DNA of 64,000 bases from JAJCYX01 sp965243825 (GTDB lineage Bacteria > Chloroflexota > Dehalococcoidia > Lucifugimonadales > Lucifugimonadaceae), in contig CBDEVT010000001.1 in assembly GCA_965243825.1 (NCBI GenBank), positions 2,108,001 through 2,172,000 of the forward strand, in the 5' to 3' direction. This document shows, piece by piece, positions 34,718-43,462 of the stretch (the first letter of the stretch is position 1; each line of letters begins with the position of its first letter). The notes below the pieces were generated by a model, which was not told the origin of the DNA, did no database searches, and worked only from the letters and a program-made list of their open reading frames with translations. The position numbers and the translations under genes are program-made.

Positions 34718-36250
34718 TTGACACAGGGCACGCTCGCCGGGTCTGAATCACCAGTAGATAACTACAAGTGGAAGGCGTTCTGGACAGTCGGTCTCGCCTT
34801 GTTCGTAATGGTGATGGACTTCTCTATCACCTTCCTGGCACTTTCCACGATTGCCGAAGACTTCGGTGTCACACTCAGGGCTGTGACCTGGGTGGCAATC
34901 GTCAGTTCACTGACGGTCAGCGCGGTCATGCTTCCGCTCGGTCGCGTCGCCGATCTCACCGGCCGGAAGCGGTTTCATATAACGGGGATGATCCTGTTCG
35001 TAGCCGGTGCAGTTCTTGCTGCTGCGGCACCTTCGCTCGGGGTGCTAATCGCTGCTCGGGTACTGATGGCAATTGGTGGTGCGATGGGCCAGGCAGTTGT
35101 CATGGCGATCATCACAGCGGTATTCCCAAGCAACGAACGTGGCAAAGGGTTGGGAATGTTAACGACGGCGGTCGCCATTGGAGCGACTGCCGGCCCAATC
35201 GTGGCCGGTCCCATGCTCGAGTTTTTCGGTTGGCGTTCGCTGTTCATCTTCCTGGCCGTTCCAACAACACTCGCCATCTTCTTCGCGATACGAGTACTGG
35301 ATGATGCACGCATAGGCTCCACGAAGCCGGTGCCGGGTCGTCGATACGACTGGCCTGGTGCATTTCTCTCGGCCGCTGCGTTGTCGTTGCTGATCGTCAC
35401 CATCAGCAACCCGTTCGGATTTGACTGGGGATCGCCGCAGATCATTGGCGGAGGGGTGCTGACCGTTGTGCTTTTCGCCGCGTTGATCTGGTGGGAGCTT
35501 CGGTTCAGCAGTCCAATCATGAACCTTCGCTTCTTCGAGAACTCGACGTTTTCGTACTCGACTCTCACCAGACTGCTTGGCTTCATCGGTTCATCAGCAA
35601 CTTTTTTCTTAATGCCGATCTTCATCCAGAGTTTTCTTGGCTTCGGACAACTAACCGCTGGTTTGATCATGTTCGTCGGCGCTTTGGGCATGGGCATCGC
35701 CGGTTTCATGAGCGGTCGACTGTCGGACCGTTACGGCTTCCGCATATTCACGTTCCTGGGCATCGGAACCTTGTTGATCACTGGTATCGGACTGGCTTTT
35801 TTCAACATGGACACACCTGTATGGGTGATCATGCCGGTACTTTTCATCAACGGACTTGGAATGGGCATGTGGATGGCGCCGAACATGAACGCGACGCTCA
35901 GCGTGATTGAGCGGTCCGACTACGGTTCGGTCAGCGCGTTCCTGAACCTCGTCCGTAATGTTGGAAGTGTTACCGGCCAGGCTATTACCACCGCAATCAT
36001 CGCCGGAGTGATGGCTGCTCGGGGTGTCGAGATCGAACTGAGCAAACTTGCTGAGAGCGCGGACGGTGCCGCCGGAGAGGCGTTCATTGATGGCTGGCGA
36101 ATTGCATTCTTCGTGTTAGCGGGATTCACTGTGGCTGCGTTCGCTGCCGCGCTAATGACCCGCCCTGGCACCGTAACGGCATCTCCTGGGGCGACGGGCC
36201 GCACAAGTGCGGAATCAAGCTCAGCCGCAGCCGCTTCTGGGGCTGACTAG
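34718..36250 (+). CDS. MFS drug exporter, DHA2/EmrB-type, 14 helices
   Basis: This 510-residue permease has the major-facilitator fold. The motif-A sequence GRVADLTGRKR follows helix 2, motif C is seen in GATAGPIVAGPMLEFFGWRS after helix 5, and hydrophobicity indicates about 14 helices. It is likely an H+-coupled exporter of hydrophobic or cationic compounds. The C-terminal 25 residues are Ser/Ala-rich. The start is a TTG at 34718 with only a weak ribosome site. No EmrA-type adaptor is adjacent. Confidence 0.88.
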   Translation: MTQGTLAGSESPVDNYKWKAFWTVGLALFVMVMDFSITFLALSTIAEDFGVTLRAVTWVAIVSSLTVSAVMLPLGRVADLTGRKRFHITGMILFVAGAVLAAAAPSLGVLIAARVLMAIGGAMGQAVVMAIITAVFPSNERGKGLGMLTTAVAIGATAGPIVAGPMLEFFGWRSLFIFLAVPTTLAIFFAIRVLDDARIGSTKPVPGRRYDWPGAFLSAAALSLLIVTISNPFGFDWGSPQIIGGGVLTVVLFAALIWWELRFSSPIMNLRFFENSTFSYSTLTRLLGFIGSSATFFLMPIFIQSFLGFGQLTAGLIMFVGALGMGIAGFMSGRLSDRYGFRIFTFLGIGTLLITGIGLAFFNMDTPVWVIMPVLFINGLGMGMWMAPNMNATLSVIERSDYGSVSAFLNLVRNVGSVTGQAITTAIIAGVMAARGVEIELSKLAESADGAAGEAFIDGWRIAFFVLAGFTVAAFAAALMTRPGTVTASPGATGRTSAESSSAAAASGAD

Positions 36251-36357
36251 ACTCCGACCGCTCTGTCGATGCCGAATCTTCGTGGTACTGTTTCGGCTGA
36301 GCAAAAGAACGCGCCAAGAAAGCTGGCCGCATTAACTGGAAAACCGGAGAACCATTG

Positions 36358-37104
36358 ATGGGTAGTCTTGACGGTAAGGTCGCAATTGTCACTGGTGGCG
36401 GAACTGGAATCGGAAAAGGGATCGCAAAAGCCTTTGCGGAACAAGGCTGCAATCTCGTAATAGCCGCTCGTGATGTCGATCGGCTCGAAGTTGCTGCCGA
36501 TGAACTTCGCCAAGTAGGCTCTGGCAGGGTTGTGGTGAGTGCCCTGGACGTCACCGACGAACAGCAGGTGACCGACCTGTTTGCAGTAACCATGCGGGAG
36601 TTCGATCGGCTCGATATCCTCGTTAACAACTCCGGTGCTTTCGACGGTGGCCCCATTGAAGACCTGACAATCGAGCAATGGAACCGGGTTATGGGTGTGA
36701 ACGTGACGGGACCGTTCCTCTGTTCTCGTGAAGCGTTCAAGATCATGAAACCGGCCGGTGGGGGCCGTATTATCAACATCGGTTCAATCGCTGCTCAACG
36801 GCCAAGAGAACAGTCTGCTCCTTACAGCACCAGTAAGAACGCTATCTGGGGACTAACGACAGCAACGGCACTTGAAGGCCGGCCACACGGAATCGCAGTT
36901 AGTTGTTTGCACCCCGGGAATGTCGCTGTAGAGCGCCGATCGGATGGCCGTTCATCAACAGGTCGAGACATGGGTCCCGAGCCGTTGATTTCGCCTGAGG
37001 ACATGGGTCGTACCGCGTTGCTGATGGCCACGCTTCCACCACAGGCGAACATGCTTGAGGCGATTGTGTTGCCTGTCGAGCAGACATATCTGGGTAGAGG
37101 TTAA
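36358..37104 (+). CDS. Short-chain dehydrogenase/reductase
   Basis: This classical SDR of 248 residues has the cofactor loop TGGGTGIG near residue 12, NNSG (for NNAG), the catalytic Ser in GSIAAQ and YSTSK carrying the Tyr-Lys pair. DVTDEQ after strand 3 suggests binding of the adenine, and the Arg after strand 2 (AARD) is compatible with NADP. The ATG at 36358 has GGAGA about nine bases upstream. It is 107 bp after the MFS gene and transcribed in the same direction. Confidence 0.9.
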   Translation: MGSLDGKVAIVTGGGTGIGKGIAKAFAEQGCNLVIAARDVDRLEVAADELRQVGSGRVVVSALDVTDEQQVTDLFAVTMREFDRLDILVNNSGAFDGGPIEDLTIEQWNRVMGVNVTGPFLCSREAFKIMKPAGGGRIINIGSIAAQRPREQSAPYSTSKNAIWGLTTATALEGRPHGIAVSCLHPGNVAVERRSDGRSSTGRDMGPEPLISPEDMGRTALLMATLPPQANMLEAIVLPVEQTYLGRG

Positions 37105-37218
37105 GCCAGCCAACTGTCGTATCCACCGTATTCCCTTCGCCATTCGCGTAACGCCCGATGAAGGCCGCTCTTGCTAGCTTGCGAGTAATCGCATGTTCGC
37201 CTGAAGCGGAGTGGATAC

Positions 37219-39243
37219 TTGCGCCCAACGTTCGCCGTGTTGCTCGCCCTGGCCTTTGCAGTGTTGTTCGTGGCTGCACTGTTGGTGAGTCGCGTAGTTA
37301 ATACCGCCGGGGATCCTGAAGAGATTGCCGGAGTTATTGACGATGCGGACCTCTACGACTTTGTCTATGACCGAGTGATGGATGCAGCGATCGCTGACAT
37401 GGTGGCGCAGGGTCTTACGGTCAGCACTGGATCTGGCAGCGAGGAAACTCTGGAATTTGAGGATCCGGCGCAAGCGCAGGCCGCAATCAAAGCGTTTATC
37501 GAGACAATTCTGCCTCGGGAGTATGTGAAGCAGAAACTCGAAGAGACCTTGGACGGAGTGATCCCGTACGCATCCGGCCGTAGCGATAGCTTCGTTGTTG
37601 ACCTGGAGACATCAGAACGCATCGACGCTATCCCGGAAGCCGTTCGTATCGCATCGGAACGAATTGGGTTGGGTCAGGTCATAGTTTCGGAACTGATGGT
37701 TCCGACTGTCCGTGACCTGAGCGAAACGATAACTGATGATGCGCTCGGAATTGCATTTACTCCAGATGAGGTCGAAGAAGCGGCACTCAGAATAATGCCA
37801 CCAGAGTGGATAGAGGCTCAGCTGTTCTCGTTCGTCGACCAGGCCGCGCCATATTTTGCCGGTACAGAGGACGAGCTCAATGTGACGATCACGTTCAGAG
37901 ACCGAGTCCCTGTCGCAGGTCAGATCCTCAAAGACAAACTGAACGACGAAGACACGCTGGTTCGACTGGTGTTTGAGCAGGTTGTCGATCCGCTCGTTGG
38001 AGAGTTGGTTGCGGACAGCACCGTAATCGTGTTCGGAATCGAGATCACAGAGCCAGACATCCAGGAAGCAGTTGAGATTGTGGCACCACCAGAGTGGGTT
38101 CAGGCCCAGGGTGACGGCATTATCGATGCACTGGTTGCATGGCTTGTCGGTGCTACGGACAACATCGAATACACGCTTGAACTTGCTGACAGAAAAGCTG
38201 ACGCCGCTGCGCAGCTAGATATCCTCGCACGTAGAAAGCTTGACGAGCAGGTTGCTGCTGCTCCTGTCTGCTCAACTCAGTTTCAGGTTGGTCAGGCGAT
38301 CAACGACGCTCTCTCAGGTCGCTTCCCTTCCTGTCTCCCAGACAACTCAAGTGAAGTGCTGGACATCATGGAACCTGCGATCTCAAACGAGATCCAGAAC
38401 TTCATCGTTAACTCGATCCCCGACCAGATCACATACTCCGACGCTGATCTCAGAGCTCAACTCGGCTCAGACTCACTTGAGACCCTCGACACACTCCGCG
38501 GTCACGTAATTAACGGTTTTAGCTTTACGGATGAGGACCTGATCAACCAGTTTGCCTCGGCAGAAGACCCCGACTCGGCGGCAAATATCAGAGAACGACT
38601 GGACCTTGTTCGAGCAGGGTTCGTGTTCGACCAGACAGACATCACTGATCGAATGGATGAGGCTCAGCTGGCCAGGTTCGAAGAGGTCCGCGGATGGATC
38701 GATCGTGGCTGGACGTTCCGCTGGTTAATCTTCCTTCCTGCTCTATTGCTTCTGTTCATGGTCGCCTTCGTAGGAGGACGTGGCTGGTCAGGCAGAGCGC
38801 GATGGGCTGGCGCGCCAGTAGCTATCGTTGCAATTGTCTTCTTTGCAGCAATCCAGGTTGGGTGGGCGTCAACAGCATCCTATCGAGAGTTCGAGATTTC
38901 CTCCGGTTCGCTCAGCGCAGACGGAGAAACTGGATTCCCGATGTTGACCGCGTTGGTCGAAGGCGGTGAACTGCAGAACATGGCTGAAAGAGTCGGTAGC
39001 TCGTGGATTTCCGGACTTGCCATGTCAGCGGTGCCATGGGCGTTGGGCGGGATGGCACTTTTTGCCATAGGAATGCTGTATCCGAAATATCGGCACCTGC
39101 TGCCAGAATCGCTGGGCGGGCCAAGAGGTGGAACCGGCACTGGCCCGAAGGTCATTACTCGAACGCCAGGAGCCTGGGTCAACAAGGGATCAGGTGAACG
39201 GACCGGCGATAGTGATAGAGAAAGCCCGGAAGAAGCGGCTTAG
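37219..39243 (+). CDS. Large repeat-containing membrane protein of unknown function
   Basis: I do not recognise this 674-residue protein. An N-terminal membrane helix (about 5-27) is followed by some 470 polar, acidic residues that are probably extracytoplasmic, then helices at about 503-520 and 528-548 and one at about 600-622, and a basic Gly-rich cytoplasmic tail. Three long repeats occur, each starting with an hP-x-E-(Y/W)-h-x-x-Q element (LPREYVKQKL, MPPEWIEAQL, APPEWVQAQG) and followed by a Y/W-x-x-G and a hydrophobic strand ending in an Arg. Three shorter units follow (INGFSFTDEDL, RAGFVFDQTDI, DRGWTFRW). The start is TTG with GGAG seven bases upstream. It overlaps the convergent M28 peptidase gene by four bases. 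Confidence 0.85.
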   Translation: MRPTFAVLLALAFAVLFVAALLVSRVVNTAGDPEEIAGVIDDADLYDFVYDRVMDAAIADMVAQGLTVSTGSGSEETLEFEDPAQAQAAIKAFIETILPREYVKQKLEETLDGVIPYASGRSDSFVVDLETSERIDAIPEAVRIASERIGLGQVIVSELMVPTVRDLSETITDDALGIAFTPDEVEEAALRIMPPEWIEAQLFSFVDQAAPYFAGTEDELNVTITFRDRVPVAGQILKDKLNDEDTLVRLVFEQVVDPLVGELVADSTVIVFGIEITEPDIQEAVEIVAPPEWVQAQGDGIIDALVAWLVGATDNIEYTLELADRKADAAAQLDILARRKLDEQVAAAPVCSTQFQVGQAINDALSGRFPSCLPDNSSEVLDIMEPAISNEIQNFIVNSIPDQITYSDADLRAQLGSDSLETLDTLRGHVINGFSFTDEDLINQFASAEDPDSAANIRERLDLVRAGFVFDQTDITDRMDEAQLARFEEVRGWIDRGWTFRWLIFLPALLLLFMVAFVGGRGWSGRARWAGAPVAIVAIVFFAAIQVGWASTASYREFEISSGSLSADGETGFPMLTALVEGGELQNMAERVGSSWISGLAMSAVPWALGGMALFAIGMLYPKYRHLLPESLGGPRGGTGTGPKVITRTPGAWVNKGSGERTGDSDRESPEEAA

Positions 39244-40220
39244 CGCAGTTTGACCTTGGTCTTACGCCTGGGTTCCTCGTTAGAGAAGTGACTCTCCGTT
39301 AACTGGATCATTGTCCTTGCTACTCGGTCTATAAGCGCGTAATCAAGCGTGTCAGGTGTGTCGGTCGGCAAGTGATAGTTTGGGTTTCTGAAATTTGCTG
39401 TATCGCCGATCATCACGGCCGGTATCCGAGCACTCCAGAACGGAGCATGGTCGGATCGTTTCAGGTTGTGCGGCACCGGCATCCAGCGCGGAATCTCCAT
39501 TGGCAGCACATCAACTCCGTCCTGCGTAGCCCGCGCTGCCGCCTCAAAAGCACGACCGGCAGCCCGACTTCTCCAATCGGATATCGCAATCACAGAGTTG
39601 CCAGCAAATTTCGCATTCATCAGACGATCGAATGCACGTGGAAAAGCGAGCTGCAACCCGACAGGAACCTTTTGCCCTCCCTCGGGCACTGAATTGCCGA
39701 CCATCTCGAGGATGTAAGCGGCTGAAATCCTCGGATACTCGGTACTGGCAAGATTGGAAACGAATGCGGTTGAGCCATGAAGCCCAACCTCAGGTTGCCG
39801 TTCTTCGGCATCGAACGCAGCGAAGATGATCGGCCTCTTTCGTTGGCTTTCACTGATTGCCCTGGCGCATTCGAGTAGCACGGCAACACCACTGGCGTTG
39901 TCATCGGCTCCAGGCGAATCAGGCACCGAATCGTAGTGCGCACCGATCAGAATCGCAGATGAAGATGCCCGCACATCATCGATGTTCGGCTGCATTAAGC
40001 CAACGATATTGAGCCCGGCACGTGGTTGAGGCTCGGAAGGCACGATAAAACTCTGTTCCTCTACCACGCATCCAGAGTCCTGGAGGCTGGCTGCGATGAA
40101 TTTCGTGGCTGCCCTATGCGCCTTAGCATCCTGGCCAGAATGCCGAGGTGAAACACAGAGACTTTCAATGTCTGCTTTCAGCCGTCGAAGTCGTTTTTCA
40201 TCACCAGAAACAGTCGCCAT
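39240..40220 (-). CDS. M28-family zinc metallopeptidase
   Basis: This 326-residue co-catalytic zinc aminopeptidase-like enzyme has the ligands in GAHYDSVPDSPGADDNASG (His, Asp) and the acidic pair in FDAEE, with a late His expected near PTDTPDTLDY. No signal peptide precedes the catalytic domain, whereas most M28 aminopeptidases are secreted, so it may act in the cytoplasm. Its partner substrate is unknown. It overlaps the preceding plus-strand gene by four bases at the stop codons. Confidence 0.88.
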   Translation of the reverse strand: MATVSGDEKRLRRLKADIESLCVSPRHSGQDAKAHRAATKFIAASLQDSGCVVEEQSFIVPSEPQPRAGLNIVGLMQPNIDDVRASSSAILIGAHYDSVPDSPGADDNASGVAVLLECARAISESQRKRPIIFAAFDAEERQPEVGLHGSTAFVSNLASTEYPRISAAYILEMVGNSVPEGGQKVPVGLQLAFPRAFDRLMNAKFAGNSVIAISDWRSRAAGRAFEAAARATQDGVDVLPMEIPRWMPVPHNLKRSDHAPFWSARIPAVMIGDTANFRNPNYHLPTDTPDTLDYALIDRVARTMIQLTESHFSNEEPRRKTKVKLR

Positions 40221-40359
40221 TCGATTGCACTTTCATCCTGTGTAACAGTGACGGTGAGTTCGCTCACGATTCTTTTAGACCAGCGCCTGTATACTGCCGC
40301 AGCCGGTACTAATTGTCTTCCGGCCAGTTCCGGAATCGTTCAAGCAGTGGAGACAGCAA

Positions 40360-41070
40360 ATGTACATCCTGATGGTGCGCCTCAAGGTGAAAGAGGACAG
40401 GATCGATGACTTTATTGAGGCTTCGATAGGCGATGCAGAGGGGTCGGTCAGAAACGAACCAGGGTGCCGCCGTTTCGACATCATTCAGGACGCCGAAGAT
40501 CCGACCCTGTTCGGCTTCACCGAGGTCTACAACGACGAGGCAGCGTTTGAAGCCCACAAGACCTATGCCCACTTCAAAGAGTGGGATGCCCAGGTCAAGG
40601 ACATGTTCGATGGCGATGTTGAAGTGTCATTCTGCCGTCCTGTTTATCCGCGCGGCGACGCCAGCTGGGATGCAATGAGGGCTGAAGGCGCAGTAGACCA
40701 TGAGTACTTTGCGAATAGCTCTCTACATGTGATTCATGCACCGCAATATGTGCAGAAAGATCAGGTGAACAAGTTCATCGAAGCTGTTGCACTAGACGGG
40801 ATAGGTTCAACTCATGAGGAGCCAGGCTGCCTTCGATTTGACGTCTACCAGAACGTGAACGACCCTGCTGAGTTGTATCTGTACGAGGTCTACGCTAACC
40901 CTGCCGCTTTCGATTACCACCGCGACACACCTCACATAAAGAAATGGCAGGACACGGTTAAGGATTGGTATGACGAGCCCCGCCGTGCAGCCAGCACTGG
41001 ACGTCGCGTCGGTCGCAATATCTGGCCCCCGGACAACTGGGGTTGGAGTTCAGGTAAACCTGCCTGGTAG
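40360..41070 (+). CDS. Tandem antibiotic-biosynthesis-monooxygenase (ABM) domain protein
   Basis: The 236-residue protein holds two dimeric alpha-beta-barrel (ABM/YgiN-like) modules, at about 1-95 and 118-210. Each shows the same plan: an opening strand, an E/D-rich helix, EPGC-(R/L)-RFD, an aromatic acidic strand (FGFTEVYND, LYLYEVYAN) and A-F-x-x-H. EEPGC and the paired F-D motif are duplicated. Two fused units would pack as the dimer that single-domain ABM proteins form. The reaction is unknown; family members oxidise quinol-like substrates without a cofactor or detoxify. A strong terminator follows. Confidence 0.85.
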   Translation: MYILMVRLKVKEDRIDDFIEASIGDAEGSVRNEPGCRRFDIIQDAEDPTLFGFTEVYNDEAAFEAHKTYAHFKEWDAQVKDMFDGDVEVSFCRPVYPRGDASWDAMRAEGAVDHEYFANSSLHVIHAPQYVQKDQVNKFIEAVALDGIGSTHEEPGCLRFDVYQNVNDPAELYLYEVYANPAAFDYHRDTPHIKKWQDTVKDWYDEPRRAASTGRRVGRNIWPPDNWGWSSGKPAW

Positions 41071-41097
41071 CTCAGAGTTTTCAGCAGTCGTTAATAG

Positions 41098-41135
41098 ACA
41101 AGGACCGGACAGATTCTATCCGGTCCTTGTTGTCG
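41098..41135 (+). terminator. Rho-independent terminator, ABM gene
   Basis: A perfect 12-bp stem pairs 41098-41109 with 41119-41130 around a nine-base loop, followed by TGTTGTC. It lies between the convergent ABM and cheW genes and may also slow transcription on the other strand. Confidence 0.8.
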
Positions 41136-41153
41136 TTCATATGCTGTATCTGC

Positions 41154-41645
41154 CTAGGCAGCGGAATCCCGTTCCCGCACTAGCATCGTCAGTTGACGAG
41201 CCTCATCCGGTGAAAGCGTTTTTTCAACATCCAGCAGCAAAATGTTCCGCTGGTCAACCTTAGCAATCCCGGAAACGTGCTCGGAATGCTTCGCAAGCTC
41301 GTTGGGAGGTGCGAAGTCGCTCTCTGGGACTCTCACCACATCCGTAACTGCATCCACCAGTAGACCGACAACGCAGCGTGAGGACTCAACGACGAGAATT
41401 CTCTGCTCCGGGCTTTCTACCGCTTCTCCGTCGATGGACAGTCGTTCACAGAGATCCAGTACTGGGACGACCACTCTGTCAACGACAACAGCACCGCTTA
41501 CGAAACGAGGAGCGTTGCTCAAGATCGAGACCTGCTGTCCACTCACAATCTCACGTACCGAATCCAGTCCCAGACCGTATGCCGCTTTTCCTACCTCGAA
41601 TACGACAATCTGCAACTCAGGAAGTCGAGTCTGTTCGTCATTCAT
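41154..41645 (-). CDS. cheW: CheW-like scaffold protein
   Basis: The protein is a single CheW domain of 163 residues (LQIVVFEVGKAAYGLGLDSVREIV at the start, ILSNAPRFVSGAVVVDRVVVPVLDL in the middle and RILVVESSRCVVGLLVDAVTDVVRV). CheW links chemoreceptors to the kinase CheA. No receptor, CheA, CheY or flagellar gene is in the window, and a gene for an ABC-2 permease lies next upstream. The ATG at 41645 is chosen from the domain boundary; the frame is open for 44 codons further. Confidence 0.88.
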   Translation of the reverse strand: MNDEQTRLPELQIVVFEVGKAAYGLGLDSVREIVSGQQVSILSNAPRFVSGAVVVDRVVVPVLDLCERLSIDGEAVESPEQRILVVESSRCVVGLLVDAVTDVVRVPESDFAPPNELAKHSEHVSGIAKVDQRNILLLDVEKTLSPDEARQLTMLVRERDSAA

Positions 41646-41818
41646 AGTGAAGCTGCATCCTGTAGGTAATGTGATTGTGGTCAGGTCTTGGAGGTCAATC
41701 TCCCCAGACCAATGTGTCCTCGTTCGTCGCTGAGGTACAGGGTGCGCCCAACAGTTGTGGGTGGTCAGCTCCCACAATTCTTGAGGAACTTAACCGAATT
41801 CAAGCCGCTTGATGTCTT

Positions 41819-42523
41819 CTACGGGACATCGATTGTGCGGAGCCGCCGGATCGACAGCGCAAGGAATATGACAATCACCGCGATCAAAACCACCAGCGAG
41901 ACGGGCAGGCTGATGATCGGCTCAGAACTCTCTGCGAATCGAGTGTCGTCGAGTCCCTTGATCGTTCCGATCATGTAGGCCCGAATGCTGAGGAAACGAA
42001 TTCCAGAGACGAACTGGGTAAAAAGCAGTTCCCAAAGGAACACGTACAGGAGGCCGATCAACAGGGCTCGTGATGACATCAGGCCGAGCCACATGAAGAC
42101 AGTTGAGTAAGCGACTATGCCTAGCAAAGCCGCGACGATCACGGAAACCAAGACAGTTGCGTCGCCTTCGTAGGCAAGAATGACGCTGAGGACGATGCTT
42201 ACGAGAATCAAAGCACCATTGATCGAAATCGCCGCCAGCAACTTCGGCATGACGATTTTCCAACGAGGCACTGGAGTGAGTGTCAGATTACTCAACGTCC
42301 GGTCCTCTATCTCGTTGCCGAACGATGCGGTGGCGGTTGCCAGGGCGATCAATGGGATCACGAGCGCCGCATAAAGTCCGTTAAGTACAGCTTCATCGAT
42401 ATTTGACGGTGAGTCATCGGTGAGTCCAGCGATCAACACCGGTAGGGCAGCGAACAGGATCGTAACTGCAAGTCGTACCCTGCCGGTGAGCTGCCTGACC
42501 GAGATCATGTACATCGGTTTCAT
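41819..42523 (-). CDS. ABC-2 type transporter permease, 234 residues
   Basis: This membrane protein has six hydrophobic segments, with the helix pair at about 15-60 followed by a cytoplasmic loop (GNEIEDRTLSNLTLTPVPRWKI), typical of ABC-2 permeases, and four further helices. It is the last gene of a four-gene set and follows its presumed ATPase (42527-43462) with three bases between stop and start. The substrate is unknown; such exporters carry drugs, sodium, lipids or peptides. Confidence 0.83.
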   Translation of the reverse strand: MKPMYMISVRQLTGRVRLAVTILFAALPVLIAGLTDDSPSNIDEAVLNGLYAALVIPLIALATATASFGNEIEDRTLSNLTLTPVPRWKIVMPKLLAAISINGALILVSIVLSVILAYEGDATVLVSVIVAALLGIVAYSTVFMWLGLMSSRALLIGLLYVFLWELLFTQFVSGIRFLSIRAYMIGTIKGLDDTRFAESSEPIISLPVSLVVLIAVIVIFLALSIRRLRTIDVP

Positions 42524-42526
42524 CAG

Positions 42527-43462
42527 CTATCTCCCCACCAGGTAGCTGAAGACGCTCTCAAGCGAGTCATCCAACGGCTCAACTCTTAATAATCGCACTC
42601 CGGCGTCGACACTGAGCTTAGGCAGTGCCATCTGAAGCGCTGCGACGTTCGTGCTTTGAACAATGAGCGCTTCACCCGGGTCCTTCGTTATTGTCTCGAT
42701 CTCATCAAGTTTCATCAGCTCTGACGCCAGCGCTTTTGCATCATTCGAGACGATTCGAACGTGGTACGGCCTTTCGTTCAACGCCGCTCGGATAGATCGG
42801 TAATCACCGGATGCCGCTAACTTGCCGTTGATGATCAGTAAGACTCGATCAGCAAGCGCCTCGACCTCTTCAAGGATGTGCGAGGAAATGACGATCGCAC
42901 GTCCTTTGGCCGCGTACGAACGAAGCAGGTTCTGAAAATGGACTCTTTGCCGGGGATCGGCGCCGTTCAGTGGCTCGTCTAGGATCAGTAGTTCAGGTTC
43001 GTGGACAATGGTCGCTGCAAGCCGCATTCGCTGCTTCATGCCCCGGGAGTAGGTGCCCATCTTTCGGTCCGCTGCGAATCCAAGCCCCACCTGTTCTATC
43101 GCGTTCGCTACAGCGTTCTGCACATCAGTGACGTTCCGCATCTTGGCTGCGAACGTGACGAAATCTCGACCGGTCATGAAGTCATAAACGGTCTCATGCT
43201 CAGACATCACGCCAATGCGCTCATAGATCCCTGGATTGTTCCGCGCAGGCTCACCAAATACGGTTACCTTGCCCTCGGAGGTGGCGGCGAGACCTGTGAT
43301 CATTCGCAGCAACGTGGTCTTACCGGCACCGTTCGGACCGAGTAGCCCCGTAATACCAGGGTAGATCTCGAATGAAACTTCGCTGACCGAGACGACGCTT
43401 CCGAACCAGCGGGAGACATCTTCGATCTTGATGATCGGCTGGCGAGTCGACTCTATCGTCAT
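42527..43462 (-). CDS. ABC transporter ATP-binding protein, ABC-2 type (second copy)
   Basis: This 311-residue ATPase has Walker A GPNGAGKTT, the ABC signature in the YSRGMKQR form and Walker B ELLILDEPLNGADP. A C-terminal extension of about 90 residues carries VRIVSNDAKALASELMKLDE, a usual feature of the ABC-2/CcmA-like exporters. It overlaps the upstream permease by four bases. It is a paralogue of the ATPase at 44388-45323. Confidence 0.9.
   Translation of the reverse strand: MTIESTRQPIIKIEDVSRWFGSVVSVSEVSFEIYPGITGLLGPNGAGKTTLLRMITGLAATSEGKVTVFGEPARNNPGIYERIGVMSEHETVYDFMTGRDFVTFAAKMRNVTDVQNAVANAIEQVGLGFAADRKMGTYSRGMKQRMRLAATIVHEPELLILDEPLNGADPRQRVHFQNLLRSYAAKGRAIVISSHILEEVEALADRVLLIINGKLAASGDYRSIRAALNERPYHVRIVSNDAKALASELMKLDEIETITKDPGEALIVQSTNVAALQMALPKLSVDAGVRLLRVEPLDDSLESVFSYLVGR

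Noticed and set aside
34975..35709. A 244-codon minus-strand frame within the MFS gene
   Set aside because: It is antisense to the conserved membrane protein; composition is Met/Pro/Ser-rich and no fold is evident.
36126..36779. A 217-codon minus-strand frame overlapping MFS and SDR genes
   Set aside because: It crosses two real genes and their gap; no motif supports it.
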